DNA of 64,000 nucleotides from Candidatus Cloacimonadota bacterium. Lineage in GTDB: Bacteria; Muiribacteriota; UBA6191. Position 1 is the first letter of the stretch. Each line of letters starts with the position of its first letter. Positions 1 through 8,367 of this stretch are shown here, one piece after another. Both the position numbers and the translations under genes were made by a program. The notes beneath the pieces were generated by a model. It did not search any database. It was not told the DNA's origin and worked only from the letters and a program-made list of their open reading frames with translations. The DNA is taken from the NCBI GenBank assembly GCA_002402105.1, contig NVVD01000001.1, forward strand, positions 513,345 to 577,344, given 5' to 3'.

Positions 1-18
1 TATGAAAACTAAATATAA

Positions 19-285
19 TTAGATACTTTGCTGATCATTTAAAGAGCTTTGAATAAAAGATTTTAACCTAAATTCAGTTTCAATTTTATAAAGTTTTCTT
101 AAGATAGTAATTTTATCTGAATAATCACCATTTAAAAACTCTTTAATGGATTGGTATCTAACTTTTGGGCTTTTGTTCATTAGAGACTTTATATCAATTT
201 TTTGTATTTCTCCAAGAGAAAATGGCATAGAATTTTCATCGTTTTTTTTGGAGTTTAGTAGCGAGTCATAATCTTTTAAATTCAA
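19..285 (-). CDS. Small HEAT-like hypothetical protein (88 aa)
   Basis: No recognised function. The start is a TTG at 283-285, chosen because a strong AAGGAGA Shine-Dalgarno sits about 6 nt upstream and no ATG is better placed. Residues 38-80 read as two amphipathic helices with the pattern SPKVRYQSIKEFL, which resembles the N-terminal HEAT unit of the 614-aa protein at 59228-61072 (NPELSVRHQALKQL). It could be a small HEAT or TPR-like scaffold. There is no signal peptide or membrane segment, so it is probably cytoplasmic. It is divergent from the chemoreceptor gene at 481. The family relation is an inference from reading only. Confidence 0.6.
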   Translation of the reverse strand: MNLKDYDSLLNSKKNDENSMPFSLGEIQKIDIKSLMNKSPKVRYQSIKEFLNGDYSDKITILRKLYKIETEFRLKSFIQSSLNDQQSI

Positions 286-429
286 GTAAGTCTCCTTTTT
301 TTGGCTATTACTCTATATTAAACTATACCTAACTCATGGTATAGACTTCAAGTAAATATGATTCTTTATTTATTTATATCTTTAAAATGATAAATACTTT
401 CTTAAACTTTTTGCAGAAGTTTACTTGAA
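281..429. repeat. TTCAAGTAA direct and inverted repeats in divergent promoter region
   Basis: TTCAAGTAAG at 281-290 (overlapping the TTG start) and TTCAAGTAAA at 347-356 are direct copies. TTTACTTGAA at 420-429 is a perfect inverted copy of the second. They sit in the intergenic region between the 88-aa gene and the chemoreceptor gene, so they could be binding sites for a regulator, or coincidence in AT-rich DNA. Confidence 0.35.
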
Positions 430-480
430 AATGAGATAATAAATTAAAAGTTAATAAGATTTAACATAAATAGGGGATAA

Positions 481-2400
481 ATGAATTTATCAAATCTAAA
501 AATTCGTAGTAAAATTTGGTTGAGTGTTTTAATTATAGTTTTTGGTTATGCTCTTACTCTATTTATGAACGGGTATTTAGATAAAAAAATAGCTTTAAGA
601 CTTGAATCTACCATTTCTATTGTTTTACCCTTATCTCAAGCTTTAAAAGAAAATGTTACCTTATTTAAAGCTCAAATAAAATCATATGAAGATGGAGTTT
701 TATCTGGTGAAGAAGAAGATATTACTTTAGCTTTAAGTTTTAGAGATAAAATTATTAGTAATATTAATAAATCTATAGAGATGGACAGTGATAATACTAA
801 TTTTAACTTTAAACTTGAAAGTTTAAAAGCGAATCTTCAAGATTATAGTATTAAAGCAGATAAAACCTACAAACTACTGGCAGCAGAAGATGAGAGTGAA
901 AGGGTTCAAATTGAAGCAAAGACTTTGTCAAAAACAAAAAAAAAGTTAGCTACCAAATTTTTTGATGTTTCACTTGAACAAGAAAATAAATTAAAAAACT
1001 CTTTAAAACAATGTATTTCTGAAAAAGTAGATCAACAACAAATGATTTATATTATTTTCTTTAGTACTTTATTATTGTCATACCTTTTCATTGCTTTATT
1101 GATTAATAAATATATTTCTAAACCAATTAAAGAAGCGACGGACTTTGCTTTTGAAGTTCAAAAAGGAATTTTATCAAAAAGACTAGATGTACAATCAAAA
1201 GATGAGATTGGTGATCTTAGCCGTGCTTTAGACAATATGGCAGATGAGCTACAAAGCAAAGCAAATATGGCAAAAATTATTGCGTCTGGTGATTTAACCC
1301 AACAGTTTTCTTTGGCATCTAATGAAGATGTATTAGGCATATCTTTACAAGGTATGTTAAATCGCTTAAAAGAGCTTGTAGAAAAAGTGACTATCTCTGC
1401 TAATGGAGTGACATTACAATCGGGTCAAATATCAGATTTCAGCCAATTATTAGCCGAAGGTTCTACTCAGCAATCTAGTGCAATTCAAGAGATTACAAGT
1501 ACCATGACACAGATTAGTGCTATGTCGACACAAAGTGCTAAAAATGCAAAAGAAGTTTATGAACTATCAAAACTTGGCAGTGAATCAGCATCTATGGGCA
1601 CAATCCAAATGAAAAAACTAGTAGATGCAATGGATAAAATACAAAACTCTTCTCAAAGCATGGCTAAAGTTATTAAAAATATAGATGAAATTGCTTTTCA
1701 AACAAATATGATTGCATTAAATGCAGCTGTAGAAGCAGCAAGAGCAGGACAAATGGGAAAAGGTTTTGCAGTAGTAGCAGAAGAAGTCCGCTCATTAGCT
1801 GGACGTAGTGCAGAAGCTGCTCAACAATCAACCGTTATGATTGAAGGATCTTTTGAAGAAGTAAAGGCAGGACAAGAAGTTTTAAGCTCAACAGAGCTAG
1901 CTTTATTAGAAATAGTAAAAAGTTATGAGCAAGTATCCTCACATGTATCTACTATTTCAGAAGCATCTGTTGAACAAGAACTAGGCATTAATGGAATGAG
2001 TAATAGATTAGATCAAATTGATGACGTTACTCAAAAAAATACAGCAAATGCAGAAGAGATGGCATCTGCTGCAAGCGAGCTAGCAAATGGAGCAAAAGAG
2101 TTACAGAAATTATTAGCTAACTTTAAAGTTGAGAGAGCTTCTAATAAAATTAAAAGTATTATTAAAAGAGAAAAAAAGTTTGTAGCTCCAAAAGTTCAAA
2201 AAACTATCAAAAAAGAGATAAAAAAGGCCGTGAAAGAAAGCCCGATTCAAGAAAAGTCAAACAAAGAAGCTAGTGGTTGGGATAAAATCAAAGAGCAAAG
2301 TGATAAAGGTTTTCAATTAGACTTAGACTCAGGAGACGATTACATTATTACTCCTAATGATAAAGTATACGTTGACGAAAAAGACTTTGGTCGTTTTTAA
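481..2400 (+). CDS. Methyl-accepting chemotaxis protein (639 aa)
   Basis: Transmembrane chemoreceptor that signals through CheA/CheW to the flagellar motor. Membrane segments lie at about residues 12-30 and 188-207, enclosing a short periplasmic helical sensor of the four-helix-bundle type. A HAMP domain follows at about 208-260, with a second HAMP-like stretch at about 265-300. The signalling domain spans about 300-540 and its hairpin tip is highly conserved ([20 protein letters not shown], then [12 protein letters not shown], at 401-437). The tail after about 555 is lysine-rich and then acidic, ending in DFGRF, not the NWETF-type tether of enteric receptors, so CheR/CheB docking may differ. 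An AGGGG Shine-Dalgarno precedes the ATG. Its stop abuts the convergent tonB stop with no gap. The ligand cannot be told from sequence. Confidence 0.95.
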   Translation: MNLSNLKIRSKIWLSVLIIVFGYALTLFMNGYLDKKIALRLESTISIVLPLSQALKENVTLFKAQIKSYEDGVLSGEEEDITLALSFRDKIISNINKSIEMDSDNTNFNFKLESLKANLQDYSIKADKTYKLLAAEDESERVQIEAKTLSKTKKKLATKFFDVSLEQENKLKNSLKQCISEKVDQQQMIYIIFFSTLLLSYLFIALLINKYISKPIKEATDFAFEVQKGILSKRLDVQSKDEIGDLSRALDNMADELQSKANMAKIIASGDLTQQFSLASNEDVLGISLQGMLNRLKELVEKVTISANGVTLQSGQISDFSQLLAEGSTQQSSAIQEITSTMTQISAMSTQSAKNAKEVYELSKLGSESASMGTIQMKKLVDAMDKIQNSSQSMAKVIKNIDEIAFQTNMIALNAAVEAARAGQMGKGFAVVAEEVRSLAGRSAEAAQQSTVMIEGSFEEVKAGQEVLSSTELALLEIVKSYEQVSSHVSTISEASVEQELGINGMSNRLDQIDDVTQKNTANAEEMASAASELANGAKELQKLLANFKVERASNKIKSIIKREKKFVAPKVQKTIKKEIKKAVKESPIQEKSNKEASGWDKIKEQSDKGFQLDLDSGDDYIITPNDKVYVDEKDFGRF

Positions 2401-3030
2401 TTAAATTTTAAAACGAAACAGGAGTTTATGATAAGAGCTTTCATAAATTCCTTTATTATTTTTTTGTGCTAAATATTTAGACTTTTTTGCAGCATTTAAG
2501 GCTTCTTTATCTAAAATATTATTTCCACTAGACTTTAAGATGATAGCTTTATGAACAAGATGGTCTTTTTTGATGAAAACCTGAACAATAACTATACCTT
2601 CAACTTTTCTTTTTTGTAATATCTTAGGGTAATTTGGTTTTTTTTGAAATAAGACTTGAGCTGGGTTTAATTTACTTTTTGATAAGACCTGTTTACTTGT
2701 TACGATTTGCTTTGATTGTTTAAACTCTTTGAGGGATTTTTTACTTTTTTGGTTTGACCTTTTTTGAGTTACTTTTGATCTAACTTGTTTTGTTTTTTTG
2801 ATAATACTTTTAGCTTTTTTATTTTTTACTTTTTTTGGTAATTTTATACGAGTTTTCTTTTGCTCAGTACTTTGATCTATTTGTTTAGAAACTTTTTTAT
2901 AGAAGCAATATTGCATTTTAATAAGCTCACTTTTATTATTAGAAATTCGTTTAACCTGTTTTTTTGAATAATGATTATTAAAAATTAAACAATGGATTAA
3001 AAGAGATAAAATAAGAGAGATGAATTTCAA
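2401..3030 (-). CDS. tonB: TonB energy-transducing protein (209 aa)
   Basis: Couples the inner-membrane proton motive force to the outer-membrane receptor encoded upstream. There is one N-terminal membrane anchor (residues 1-17), then a long Lys/Ser-rich periplasmic spanner (about 40-125) in place of the usual Pro-rich one. The C-terminal TonB fold covers about 126-209, with PNYPKILQKRKVEGIVIVQV and SSGNNILDKEALNAAKKSKY matching the family pattern of YP..a...gveG.V.v.f and gs.g...LD.aal.a. It is the last gene of the btuB-exbB-exbD-tonB operon and overlaps exbD by an ATGA. The lysine-rich linker suits a low-GC genome, where Pro codons are rare. Confidence 0.9.
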   Translation of the reverse strand: MKFISLILSLLIHCLIFNNHYSKKQVKRISNNKSELIKMQYCFYKKVSKQIDQSTEQKKTRIKLPKKVKNKKAKSIIKKTKQVRSKVTQKRSNQKSKKSLKEFKQSKQIVTSKQVLSKSKLNPAQVLFQKKPNYPKILQKRKVEGIVIVQVFIKKDHLVHKAIILKSSGNNILDKEALNAAKKSKYLAQKNNKGIYESSYHKLLFRFKI

Positions 3031-3425
3031 CTTTTTTCAACTTCAAGCTGTAGACTTTTAAAATTATTATTTTTTAGTATATTAAATATATTTATAAATT
3101 GTTGTAATGAAGTTGATTTAGAAGCTCTGATAGTTAAAGTTTCATTGGATGGGATATTTTGTTTGTTTAAACAATGTATAAGACTATTGTTACATTGTAT
3201 TTTATTAATAAATATTTTTGTTTTGCTTAGACTAAGTGTATTGTTTTTTTGACTAGATGTTTGAAAAGAGCTTGATTGGTTTAATTTCATTGCAATAAAG
3301 TGATAAGGTTTGGCATTCATTGCATAAATGATAAATAAAATAAGAAGTAAAAATAAAATATCTAATAAATAAATTAATTCAATTTTAATCTCTTTATTTA
3401 TTATTGCATAAGGATCATTTTGCAT
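3027..3425 (-). CDS. exbD: ExbD/TolR-type biopolymer transport protein (132 aa)
   Basis: Proton-channel partner of ExbB that energises TonB. A single N-terminal membrane helix (about residues 17-36, ELIYLLDILFLLLILFIIYA) carries the conserved Asp at 22 expected for proton relay. The periplasmic domain contains LTIRASKSTSLQQFINIFNILK, which matches the ExbD pattern of v.i.aDk...y..vv.v.d.l. The length is normal. It overlaps exbB by 11 nt and tonB by 4 nt, so translation is likely coupled. TolR is the alternative, but the location between exbB and tonB under a B12 riboswitch argues for ExbD. Confidence 0.88.
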   Translation of the reverse strand: MQNDPYAIINKEIKIELIYLLDILFLLLILFIIYAMNAKPYHFIAMKLNQSSSFQTSSQKNNTLSLSKTKIFINKIQCNNSLIHCLNKQNIPSNETLTIRASKSTSLQQFINIFNILKNNNFKSLQLEVEKS

Positions 3426-3999
3426 TTGATTCCTGAGTTAAAATTTTTTGATAAATTATGCGAAAAGAGCCTTGTATTTTATCAATATGAGAGTTTATAA
3501 GAGAGTAGAAAAACTGTGATAGACTAGCTAAAGATAAGCCATAAATACTAGTTATTAAGGCTTTTGAAAATCCCTTACTTACTAAAGATATATTGTTTGC
3601 TTGAGATAAATCAAGACCCTCAATACTCTGCATTACGCCAATAATGGTGCCTAATACTCCTAAAATGGGAGCAAGCTGAATAGTTAATTGTATAAACCAT
3701 AAACCTTTATTTAAGTTTTCAATTTCAATTAGGGTATGTTGTAAGTAAAGTTGAGAGTTATTTAAAGATTGTGTGATAAAACTTTTGTGGTAGTTATTGT
3801 ATTTTGTAGTATCAAATAAGTCAGCTGGTATTTTATCATTTCCTTTATTTGGTGCTTTAAATAAATAAAATAAAAAACAAAAAATCTTTTCAATACATAT
3901 GGATAAACTAATGATAGATAAAATAGCAAGAGGAATAAAAATAAGCCCCGCTTGTTGATAGGTTTTATATATAAAAGATGTGTATTCGTTTAAATTCAT
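3415..3999 (-). CDS. exbB: ExbB/TolQ/MotA-family proton channel protein (194 aa)
   Basis: Inner-membrane channel subunit for TonB-dependent uptake. Membrane segments are visible at about residues 16-44, 104-125 and 143-165. The signature LAPILGVLGTIIGVMQSIEG followed by SKGFSKALITSIYGLSLA matches the MotA_ExbB domain (GllGTv.Gmi..F followed by i..AL.tTa.Gl..A). It lies 97 bp downstream of btuB, with an 11-bp hairpin in the gap that may act as a partial terminator or mRNA stabiliser, which would set exbBD-tonB levels relative to btuB. It overlaps exbD by 11 nt. Confidence 0.9.
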   Translation of the reverse strand: MNLNEYTSFIYKTYQQAGLIFIPLAILSIISLSICIEKIFCFLFYLFKAPNKGNDKIPADLFDTTKYNNYHKSFITQSLNNSQLYLQHTLIEIENLNKGLWFIQLTIQLAPILGVLGTIIGVMQSIEGLDLSQANNISLVSKGFSKALITSIYGLSLASLSQFFYSLINSHIDKIQGSFRIIYQKILTQESNAK

Positions 4000-4026
4000 G
4001 TGATCCTTTTAATATGTTTATGTAAA

Positions 4027-4055
4027 TGCCTACTTACAAATAATGTAAGTAGGCA
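4027..4055 (-). terminator. Intercistronic hairpin between btuB and exbB
   Basis: A perfect 11-bp inverted repeat (TGCCTACTTAC and GTAAGTAGGCA) with a 7-nt loop lies 42 bp past the btuB stop. On the minus strand it is followed by a mixed, not U-only, stretch, so it is at best a leaky terminator; it could also stabilise the 3' end of the btuB message. Confidence 0.55.
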
Positions 4056-4096
4056 ATATTAACTCAGTAACAACTAGAAAAACTAAGTTAAATTCA

Positions 4097-5944
4097 TTAA
4101 AACTTTGTTTTTAAACCCAAGTAGATAGCACGTTTAGAGGTTCCAAATTCATAGAGTTCTTCATAGTTTTCATTTAAAAGGTTCTCTAGTCTCAAAGAAA
4201 GTAAAAACTCTTTTGATAGCTCTTTTTGAAAGTTTAAGTGTAGTACTTTATAGGAGTCTAGCTTTAGTCTTTTTGCTGGAAATAAATTAAAGTTTTTATC
4301 ATCTCTTGCACCTACAATCATATAAGTAAGATTTAATTTATTCTTTTTATCAAAATGATGATCTAGTGAGATATTATGCTTTTGAACAGGTCGCCTTAAA
4401 AGGCTTAAATTTGTAGCTTTATCTATAGACGTGGTTCTATTATAGCTATACTGTAAATTAGATTTATTTGATAACTTTGATCTTATATATGCTTCATATC
4501 CAAAAGTATCAACTTGTGATAAATTTTGATATTTAGCTGTGCCTGCTGTAAAACTAACAAATTGAATCAAATTATTATAATCAGTTTTAAATTTAGTTAA
4601 ACCAAAGGTAGTTTTATTATTTATTTGATAATCAATACCAAAGTCAAAAGATTTACTTTCTATAGGTTTAAGCCCATCATTACCTGTACCATTGTATAAT
4701 TGGTATAAAGAAGGAGCTTTAAAAGCTGTTGAAATACTACTAAATAACCTGATCTTATTATGTAAATAAGAAGGAGATATTCGGTAAGTAGAATGACTAC
4801 CAAAATCAGAGATATTATCTTTTCTTACTCCAACTTGTAAATTGAAACTTTTACTAATTTCAATTAAGTCATTTAAAAAGATAGATTGAATTTTATTTGA
4901 GTTGATTTTAAATGTAGAAAAAGCATTTTGAGCACTACTATTTAAATGTTCTAAACCCAAACTCAAAGTATGTTTGTCTAAAAAATAACTTCTAATATAA
5001 GATAAGTTTTGATCTTTAGATTTATATTCAGCAGGTAAACTATTTGTATTCAATTCATTTCTATCTACTCTTGCTAAAGAGTATTGATATTTTTCTTCAT
5101 ATATTCCGTTTCCACCAATTTTATCATGTGATAGAGCAAAGATAGTTTGGGTTGCTTCTGAAATAAATCCAAATTCACTACTAAAACCGTCATAGTCTTT
5201 TTCAGATTCATTTCGTTTGATAATAATGCTAGTATTTTGATCAGACTTACCTTTGAAATCAAGCTTTAAGTCAATGTTTAAACTTTCGTAACCATCATCT
5301 TCAATAAAACCTCTTTTTTTAGATTTAGAACTAAAGCCATCAGAGTCGGTATAATTGACACCTAGATAATAATTAGCAAAATCATTACCTCCAAAAAAGC
5401 TAATTTGACTCTTTAAAGTAGAAAAACTACCATACTCTATATAAGCTTCACCAGAATCAATTTTATTACCTTTTTTAGTAATAATATTTATTACTCCTGC
5501 CATAGCATCAGAACCCCAAATACTACTTTGTCCTCCTTTTAAAATTTCGATTTTTTCAACATTATCAAGAGAAATATGTTGAATGACTGAACCTTTAGCG
5601 GGGCTAGAGTTATCATGAAACCTTACTCCATCAATTAAAAATAGAGTAAATTCAGAGTTAGATCCTCTTAAAAATAATGAAGAGCTAGACCCAAGACCAC
5701 CATTACTAGTAATAAATAGTGATGGAATTGTTTTTAAAAGGTCTGTTAATTGGTGAAATCCAGACTCTTGTATTTGTTTTTGAGTGATAACTTTTATACT
5801 ATGCCCTAAGTTTTTAAGGCTTGTATTTGTTTTTGTAGCACTAATTACAATTTCGTTTAAATAAACATTGTTGTCAATAGTTGTAAATTGAATCTGATTA
5901 GAGATTGCAAAAAGTGATAGACCAATAAGAGATAGTCTTTTCAT
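4097..5944 (-). CDS. btuB: TonB-dependent outer-membrane vitamin B12 receptor (615 aa)
   Basis: Outer-membrane beta-barrel that imports cobalamin with energy from TonB. A signal peptide (about 1-18) is followed by a TonB box-like stretch (EIVISATKT, about 31-39). A plug domain spans about 45-155 (LLKTIPSLFITSNGGLGSSS, LFLIDGVRFHD, VEKIEILKGGQSSIWGSDAM, GVINIITKKG) and the 22-strand barrel ends in a terminal Phe. The substrate is inferred from the cobalamin riboswitch immediately upstream and from a BtuB-like length (about 600 aa, shorter than siderophore receptors). A GGAGG Shine-Dalgarno precedes the ATG and is occluded by a 6-bp hairpin (5947-5965). The gene heads the exbB-exbD-tonB operon; btuFCD are not in the window. 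Confidence 0.92.
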   Translation of the reverse strand: MKRLSLIGLSLFAISNQIQFTTIDNNVYLNEIVISATKTNTSLKNLGHSIKVITQKQIQESGFHQLTDLLKTIPSLFITSNGGLGSSSSLFLRGSNSEFTLFLIDGVRFHDNSSPAKGSVIQHISLDNVEKIEILKGGQSSIWGSDAMAGVINIITKKGNKIDSGEAYIEYGSFSTLKSQISFFGGNDFANYYLGVNYTDSDGFSSKSKKRGFIEDDGYESLNIDLKLDFKGKSDQNTSIIIKRNESEKDYDGFSSEFGFISEATQTIFALSHDKIGGNGIYEEKYQYSLARVDRNELNTNSLPAEYKSKDQNLSYIRSYFLDKHTLSLGLEHLNSSAQNAFSTFKINSNKIQSIFLNDLIEISKSFNLQVGVRKDNISDFGSHSTYRISPSYLHNKIRLFSSISTAFKAPSLYQLYNGTGNDGLKPIESKSFDFGIDYQINNKTTFGLTKFKTDYNNLIQFVSFTAGTAKYQNLSQVDTFGYEAYIRSKLSNKSNLQYSYNRTTSIDKATNLSLLRRPVQKHNISLDHHFDKKNKLNLTYMIVGARDDKNFNLFPAKRLKLDSYKVLHLNFQKELSKEFLLSLRLENLLNENYEELYEFGTSKRAIYLGLKTKF

Positions 5945-5946
5945 GT

Positions 5947-5965
5947 TTCCTCCATAAAAGAGGAA
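5947..5965 (-). promoter_or_regulatory. Shine-Dalgarno-sequestering hairpin of btuB
   Basis: On the minus strand TTCCTC pairs perfectly with GAGGAA across a 7-nt loop, and the second arm is the ribosome binding site of btuB (GGAGGAA, 3 nt before ATG). This is the expected output element of a translation-controlling riboswitch located upstream. Confidence 0.6.
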
Positions 5966-6079
5966 CGTGGAGAAGATAATTGATAAATTAAATCTTCAAA
6001 AATATTTTATTTTTATGTAAGAAAGATCAAAAAAATTGTCATTCTTAACCCCATGTCCCGAGAGTTGCTAAGTGAATAC

Positions 6080-6225
6080 AGTCAAAAAGTCGGTCTTCTG
6101 GCTTATGGCTCAAACCTACTTATCATACCTTCCCATTAAAAACAGTGGTATCTATGACTTTCGTAACCAATTACAGCGGCGGGTCCGCAACGGAATTTAA
6201 CCGTTTTCCCATTACTTCTTGAAAA
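6080..6225 (-). ncRNA. Cobalamin (AdoCbl) riboswitch
   Basis: Read on the minus strand, the leader has the family landmarks in order: AATGGGAA, then ACGGTTAAATTCCGT, then GCGGACCCGCCGCTGTAA, then the B12-box-like AAAGTCATAGATACC (about 6147-6161), a GGGAAGG helix and the closing CCAGAAGACCG (about 6081-6091). It senses adenosyl- or related cobalamin and should turn down the btuB-exbBD-tonB operon when B12 is plentiful. About 135 nt separate it from the btuB start, and the Shine-Dalgarno hairpin at 5947-5965 suggests translational control. The spacer has no clear intrinsic terminator. Confidence 0.92.
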
Positions 6226-6237
6226 TTAAATTTATTT

Positions 6238-6261
6238 TACTTCATAAAATTTTATGAAGTA
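6238..6261. promoter_or_regulatory. 24-bp perfect palindrome at btuB promoter (candidate operator)
   Basis: A perfect palindrome with half-site TACTTCATAAAA lies just upstream of the riboswitch. On the minus strand a good -10 (TATACT, 6258-6263) overlaps its upstream edge, and a TTGACA lies at 6291-6296 with a spacing that is off (27 bp to TATACT, 18 bp to TATTCA). The palindrome therefore covers the predicted start region, as expected for a repressor site; a hairpin at the 5' end of the transcript is the alternative. Confidence 0.5.
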
Positions 6262-6311
6262 TAGTATGAATAACAGCAAATGATACTCGATGTCAATAAA
6301 AAGCTTACTTC

Positions 6312-7340
6312 TTAGGAAAAGGGTTTATTTATGTGTGGTTTTTCAATAGTTTTAACTAATTCTTCATGTGCACTTTTCCAAGAGTCTCTTTCTTTTTCTA
6401 AGACTTCTATATAGTCTATTAGTTCTGTATTTTTTTGTTCTAAATTTTGTTTGATTCGTTTATATTCATTTACTTCTTCCCAATAAAAATTACTATCATG
6501 AGAAGTTTGATCTTTTAGTTGACTATTTTGGCTTTTTTCATAACTTGTTGTTGGAAAACTTGAACTTGGAGATACATTTGGTAGTTCATCAAAAAATGAC
6601 TCTGTTTCTGAGTTTATATGTTTTCTTGCTATAATCATAATTCGCTGTGAAGCAGGAAAACCCTCTACTGTTTTTCCGGTTGAATAATGAAAGCCAAAAG
6701 GGTTTTCAGGTACTTGAGGAAAATAGTAGCTTTTTACGTGGGGAAAACCACAAGTTCTTAGAAAACCTTTGATACATTCCTCACCAGGTACCCACCAAGA
6801 ACTGTCATCATTTCTAAAGGTATGCTCTACAAATTGCATTTTATGAGTATCATCTGGTGAGACTAAAGCTTCTGTTTCTATTACAATCATTTCAGTAGTT
6901 ATTTTAGCTAATTTCTCAATAGCTAAAAATGGATGCTTTAGATGATAAAGTAAACCCATAATAAGGCTAATTTGAAATTCTTTTTTGGGGGGATCAAATA
7001 CTGAACAAACTGCAAAGTCTACATTCTTAATTTTTTTAAAGTTTTTAATAAAATTTGCTTGATTAATATAATGATTACAATCTATACCAAATACTCGATT
7101 TGCACCCATCTCTTCAGCTTTAAAAGCAAAGTATCCAGCATTACAGCCTGCATCTAAAACACTTTTTCCTTTAAAGTTTACTGGCATAGAATCTAAAAGA
7201 CGCCATCTATGTTCAGTATCTAACGGACCAGGAGTATGAATATCTGCCATTACATGGATAGACTGACCCCATGGCGCTAATTCTTTTAATTTATTTTGTA
7301 ACTGGCTTCTATCAATGTTCGGGTTTATTATACTGGTCAT
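6312..7340 (-). CDS. SAM-dependent methyltransferase, CmoB/DUF1698-like, with coiled-coil tail (342 aa)
   Basis: Class I methyltransferase. Motif I is VLDAGCNAGYFAFKA (about 60-74), followed by the acidic loop FGIDCNHY (about 83-90) and a SLIMGLLYHLKHPFLAIEKL segment typical of the CmoB/DUF1698 fold. The C-terminal third leaves the fold: a Ser/Asn-rich linker (about 255-280) leads into a heptad coiled coil (about 285-335, NEYKRIKQNLEQKNTELIDY and following). CmoB acts on tRNA wobble uridine, but the coiled coil is more like methyltransferases attached to glycan assembly, so the substrate is undetermined. It lies 14 bp downstream of psuG on the same strand and shares a divergence-free border with the B12 operon promoter at its 3' side. 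Confidence 0.8.
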   Translation of the reverse strand: MTSIINPNIDRSQLQNKLKELAPWGQSIHVMADIHTPGPLDTEHRWRLLDSMPVNFKGKSVLDAGCNAGYFAFKAEEMGANRVFGIDCNHYINQANFIKNFKKIKNVDFAVCSVFDPPKKEFQISLIMGLLYHLKHPFLAIEKLAKITTEMIVIETEALVSPDDTHKMQFVEHTFRNDDSSWWVPGEECIKGFLRTCGFPHVKSYYFPQVPENPFGFHYSTGKTVEGFPASQRIMIIARKHINSETESFFDELPNVSPSSSFPTTSYEKSQNSQLKDQTSHDSNFYWEEVNEYKRIKQNLEQKNTELIDYIEVLEKERDSWKSAHEELVKTIEKPHINKPFS

Positions 7341-7354
7341 TAGTGTCTCATTAT

Positions 7355-8269
7355 TTATTTCAAACTTTTAAGTTCAACAGCAAGCTGTGCAGCAACAAGG
7401 GCATTATTATATACAAGTTTTTGATTAGAGTATAAACTTGTACCTTCTGTTAGTTCATCGATTCTTTTTAATAAAAAAGGTGTGACTTCTTTACCAATCA
7501 AACCTCGTTCTTCAGATTCTTCAATGGCATCATCAATGGCTTCTTGAATAATTTCATAGGGCATTTCAAATTCTTTTGGAATTGGATTTGCTATAATCAT
7601 TCCGCCTTTTAGTTTTAAATCAAGCTTGGCTTGGAAAGTAGTTGCTAACTCTTGGATGGACTCCATAGAGAAATCAACTTTAAAGCCACTTTTACGGGTA
7701 AAAAAAGCAGGAAAGTTTTTTGTTTTGTAGCCAACGATTGCCACACCATGAGTTTCTAAATATTCAAGAGTTAAACCAATGTCTAAAACAGATTTACAAC
7801 CAGCACAAACAACAGCTACTCTTGTATTAGCAAGCTCCATTAAATCAGCTGAGACATCAAAACTTTTTTGAGCTCCACGATGCACTCCACCAATACCACC
7901 TGTAGCAAAAACTTTGATACCAGCAATAGAGGCAATAATCATAGTGCTTGCAACTGTGGTTGAACCATTTAATTTTTTTGCAATGACCATAGGGATATCA
8001 CGACGGCTTACTTTTAAGACTTCTTTTGAGGTTCCAAGGAGTTGAAGTTCATCTTTGTTTAAGCCTACTTTTAGTCGGCCATTAATAATAGCAATAGTGG
8101 CAGGTATAGCACCATTTTCTCTAACGATATTTTCTAGCTTTTGGGCTGTTTCTATGTTTTTAGGATAGGGCATTCCATGAGCTACTAAGGTAGATTCAAG
8201 CGCAACAATAGCTTGGTTATTATCAAGGGCTTTTTGAACTTCAGGGCTGATTTCCAGATATGGGTGCAT
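7355..8269 (-). CDS. psuG: Pseudouridine-5'-phosphate glycosidase (304 aa)
   Basis: Cleaves pseudouridine 5'-phosphate to uracil and ribose 5-phosphate, in pseudouridine salvage. The family signature VALESTLVAHGMPYPKN is at 22-38 (Glu25), with KVSRRDIP (Lys86), TGGIGGVHRGA at 123-133, Asp142 and CAGCKSVLD (Lys159, the likely Schiff-base lysine of the family). Length is typical. The usual kinase partner psuK is not adjacent, so the phosphate donor step must be encoded elsewhere. It precedes the methyltransferase gene by 14 bp and may be cotranscribed with it; no functional link is obvious beyond both touching RNA nucleoside metabolism if the methyltransferase is CmoB-like. Confidence 0.95.
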   Translation of the reverse strand: MHPYLEISPEVQKALDNNQAIVALESTLVAHGMPYPKNIETAQKLENIVRENGAIPATIAIINGRLKVGLNKDELQLLGTSKEVLKVSRRDIPMVIAKKLNGSTTVASTMIIASIAGIKVFATGGIGGVHRGAQKSFDVSADLMELANTRVAVVCAGCKSVLDIGLTLEYLETHGVAIVGYKTKNFPAFFTRKSGFKVDFSMESIQELATTFQAKLDLKLKGGMIIANPIPKEFEMPYEIIQEAIDDAIEESEERGLIGKEVTPFLLKRIDELTEGTSLYSNQKLVYNNALVAAQLAVELKSLK

Positions 8270-8367
8270 TTTTTTCCTTAACTTGAATGAACGAATGAAG
8301 GATATTTTAACAAGCTAGCTTTAAATGGGCAATTAAAAGCTTTATAAAAAAAAGATTCTTTTATTTA

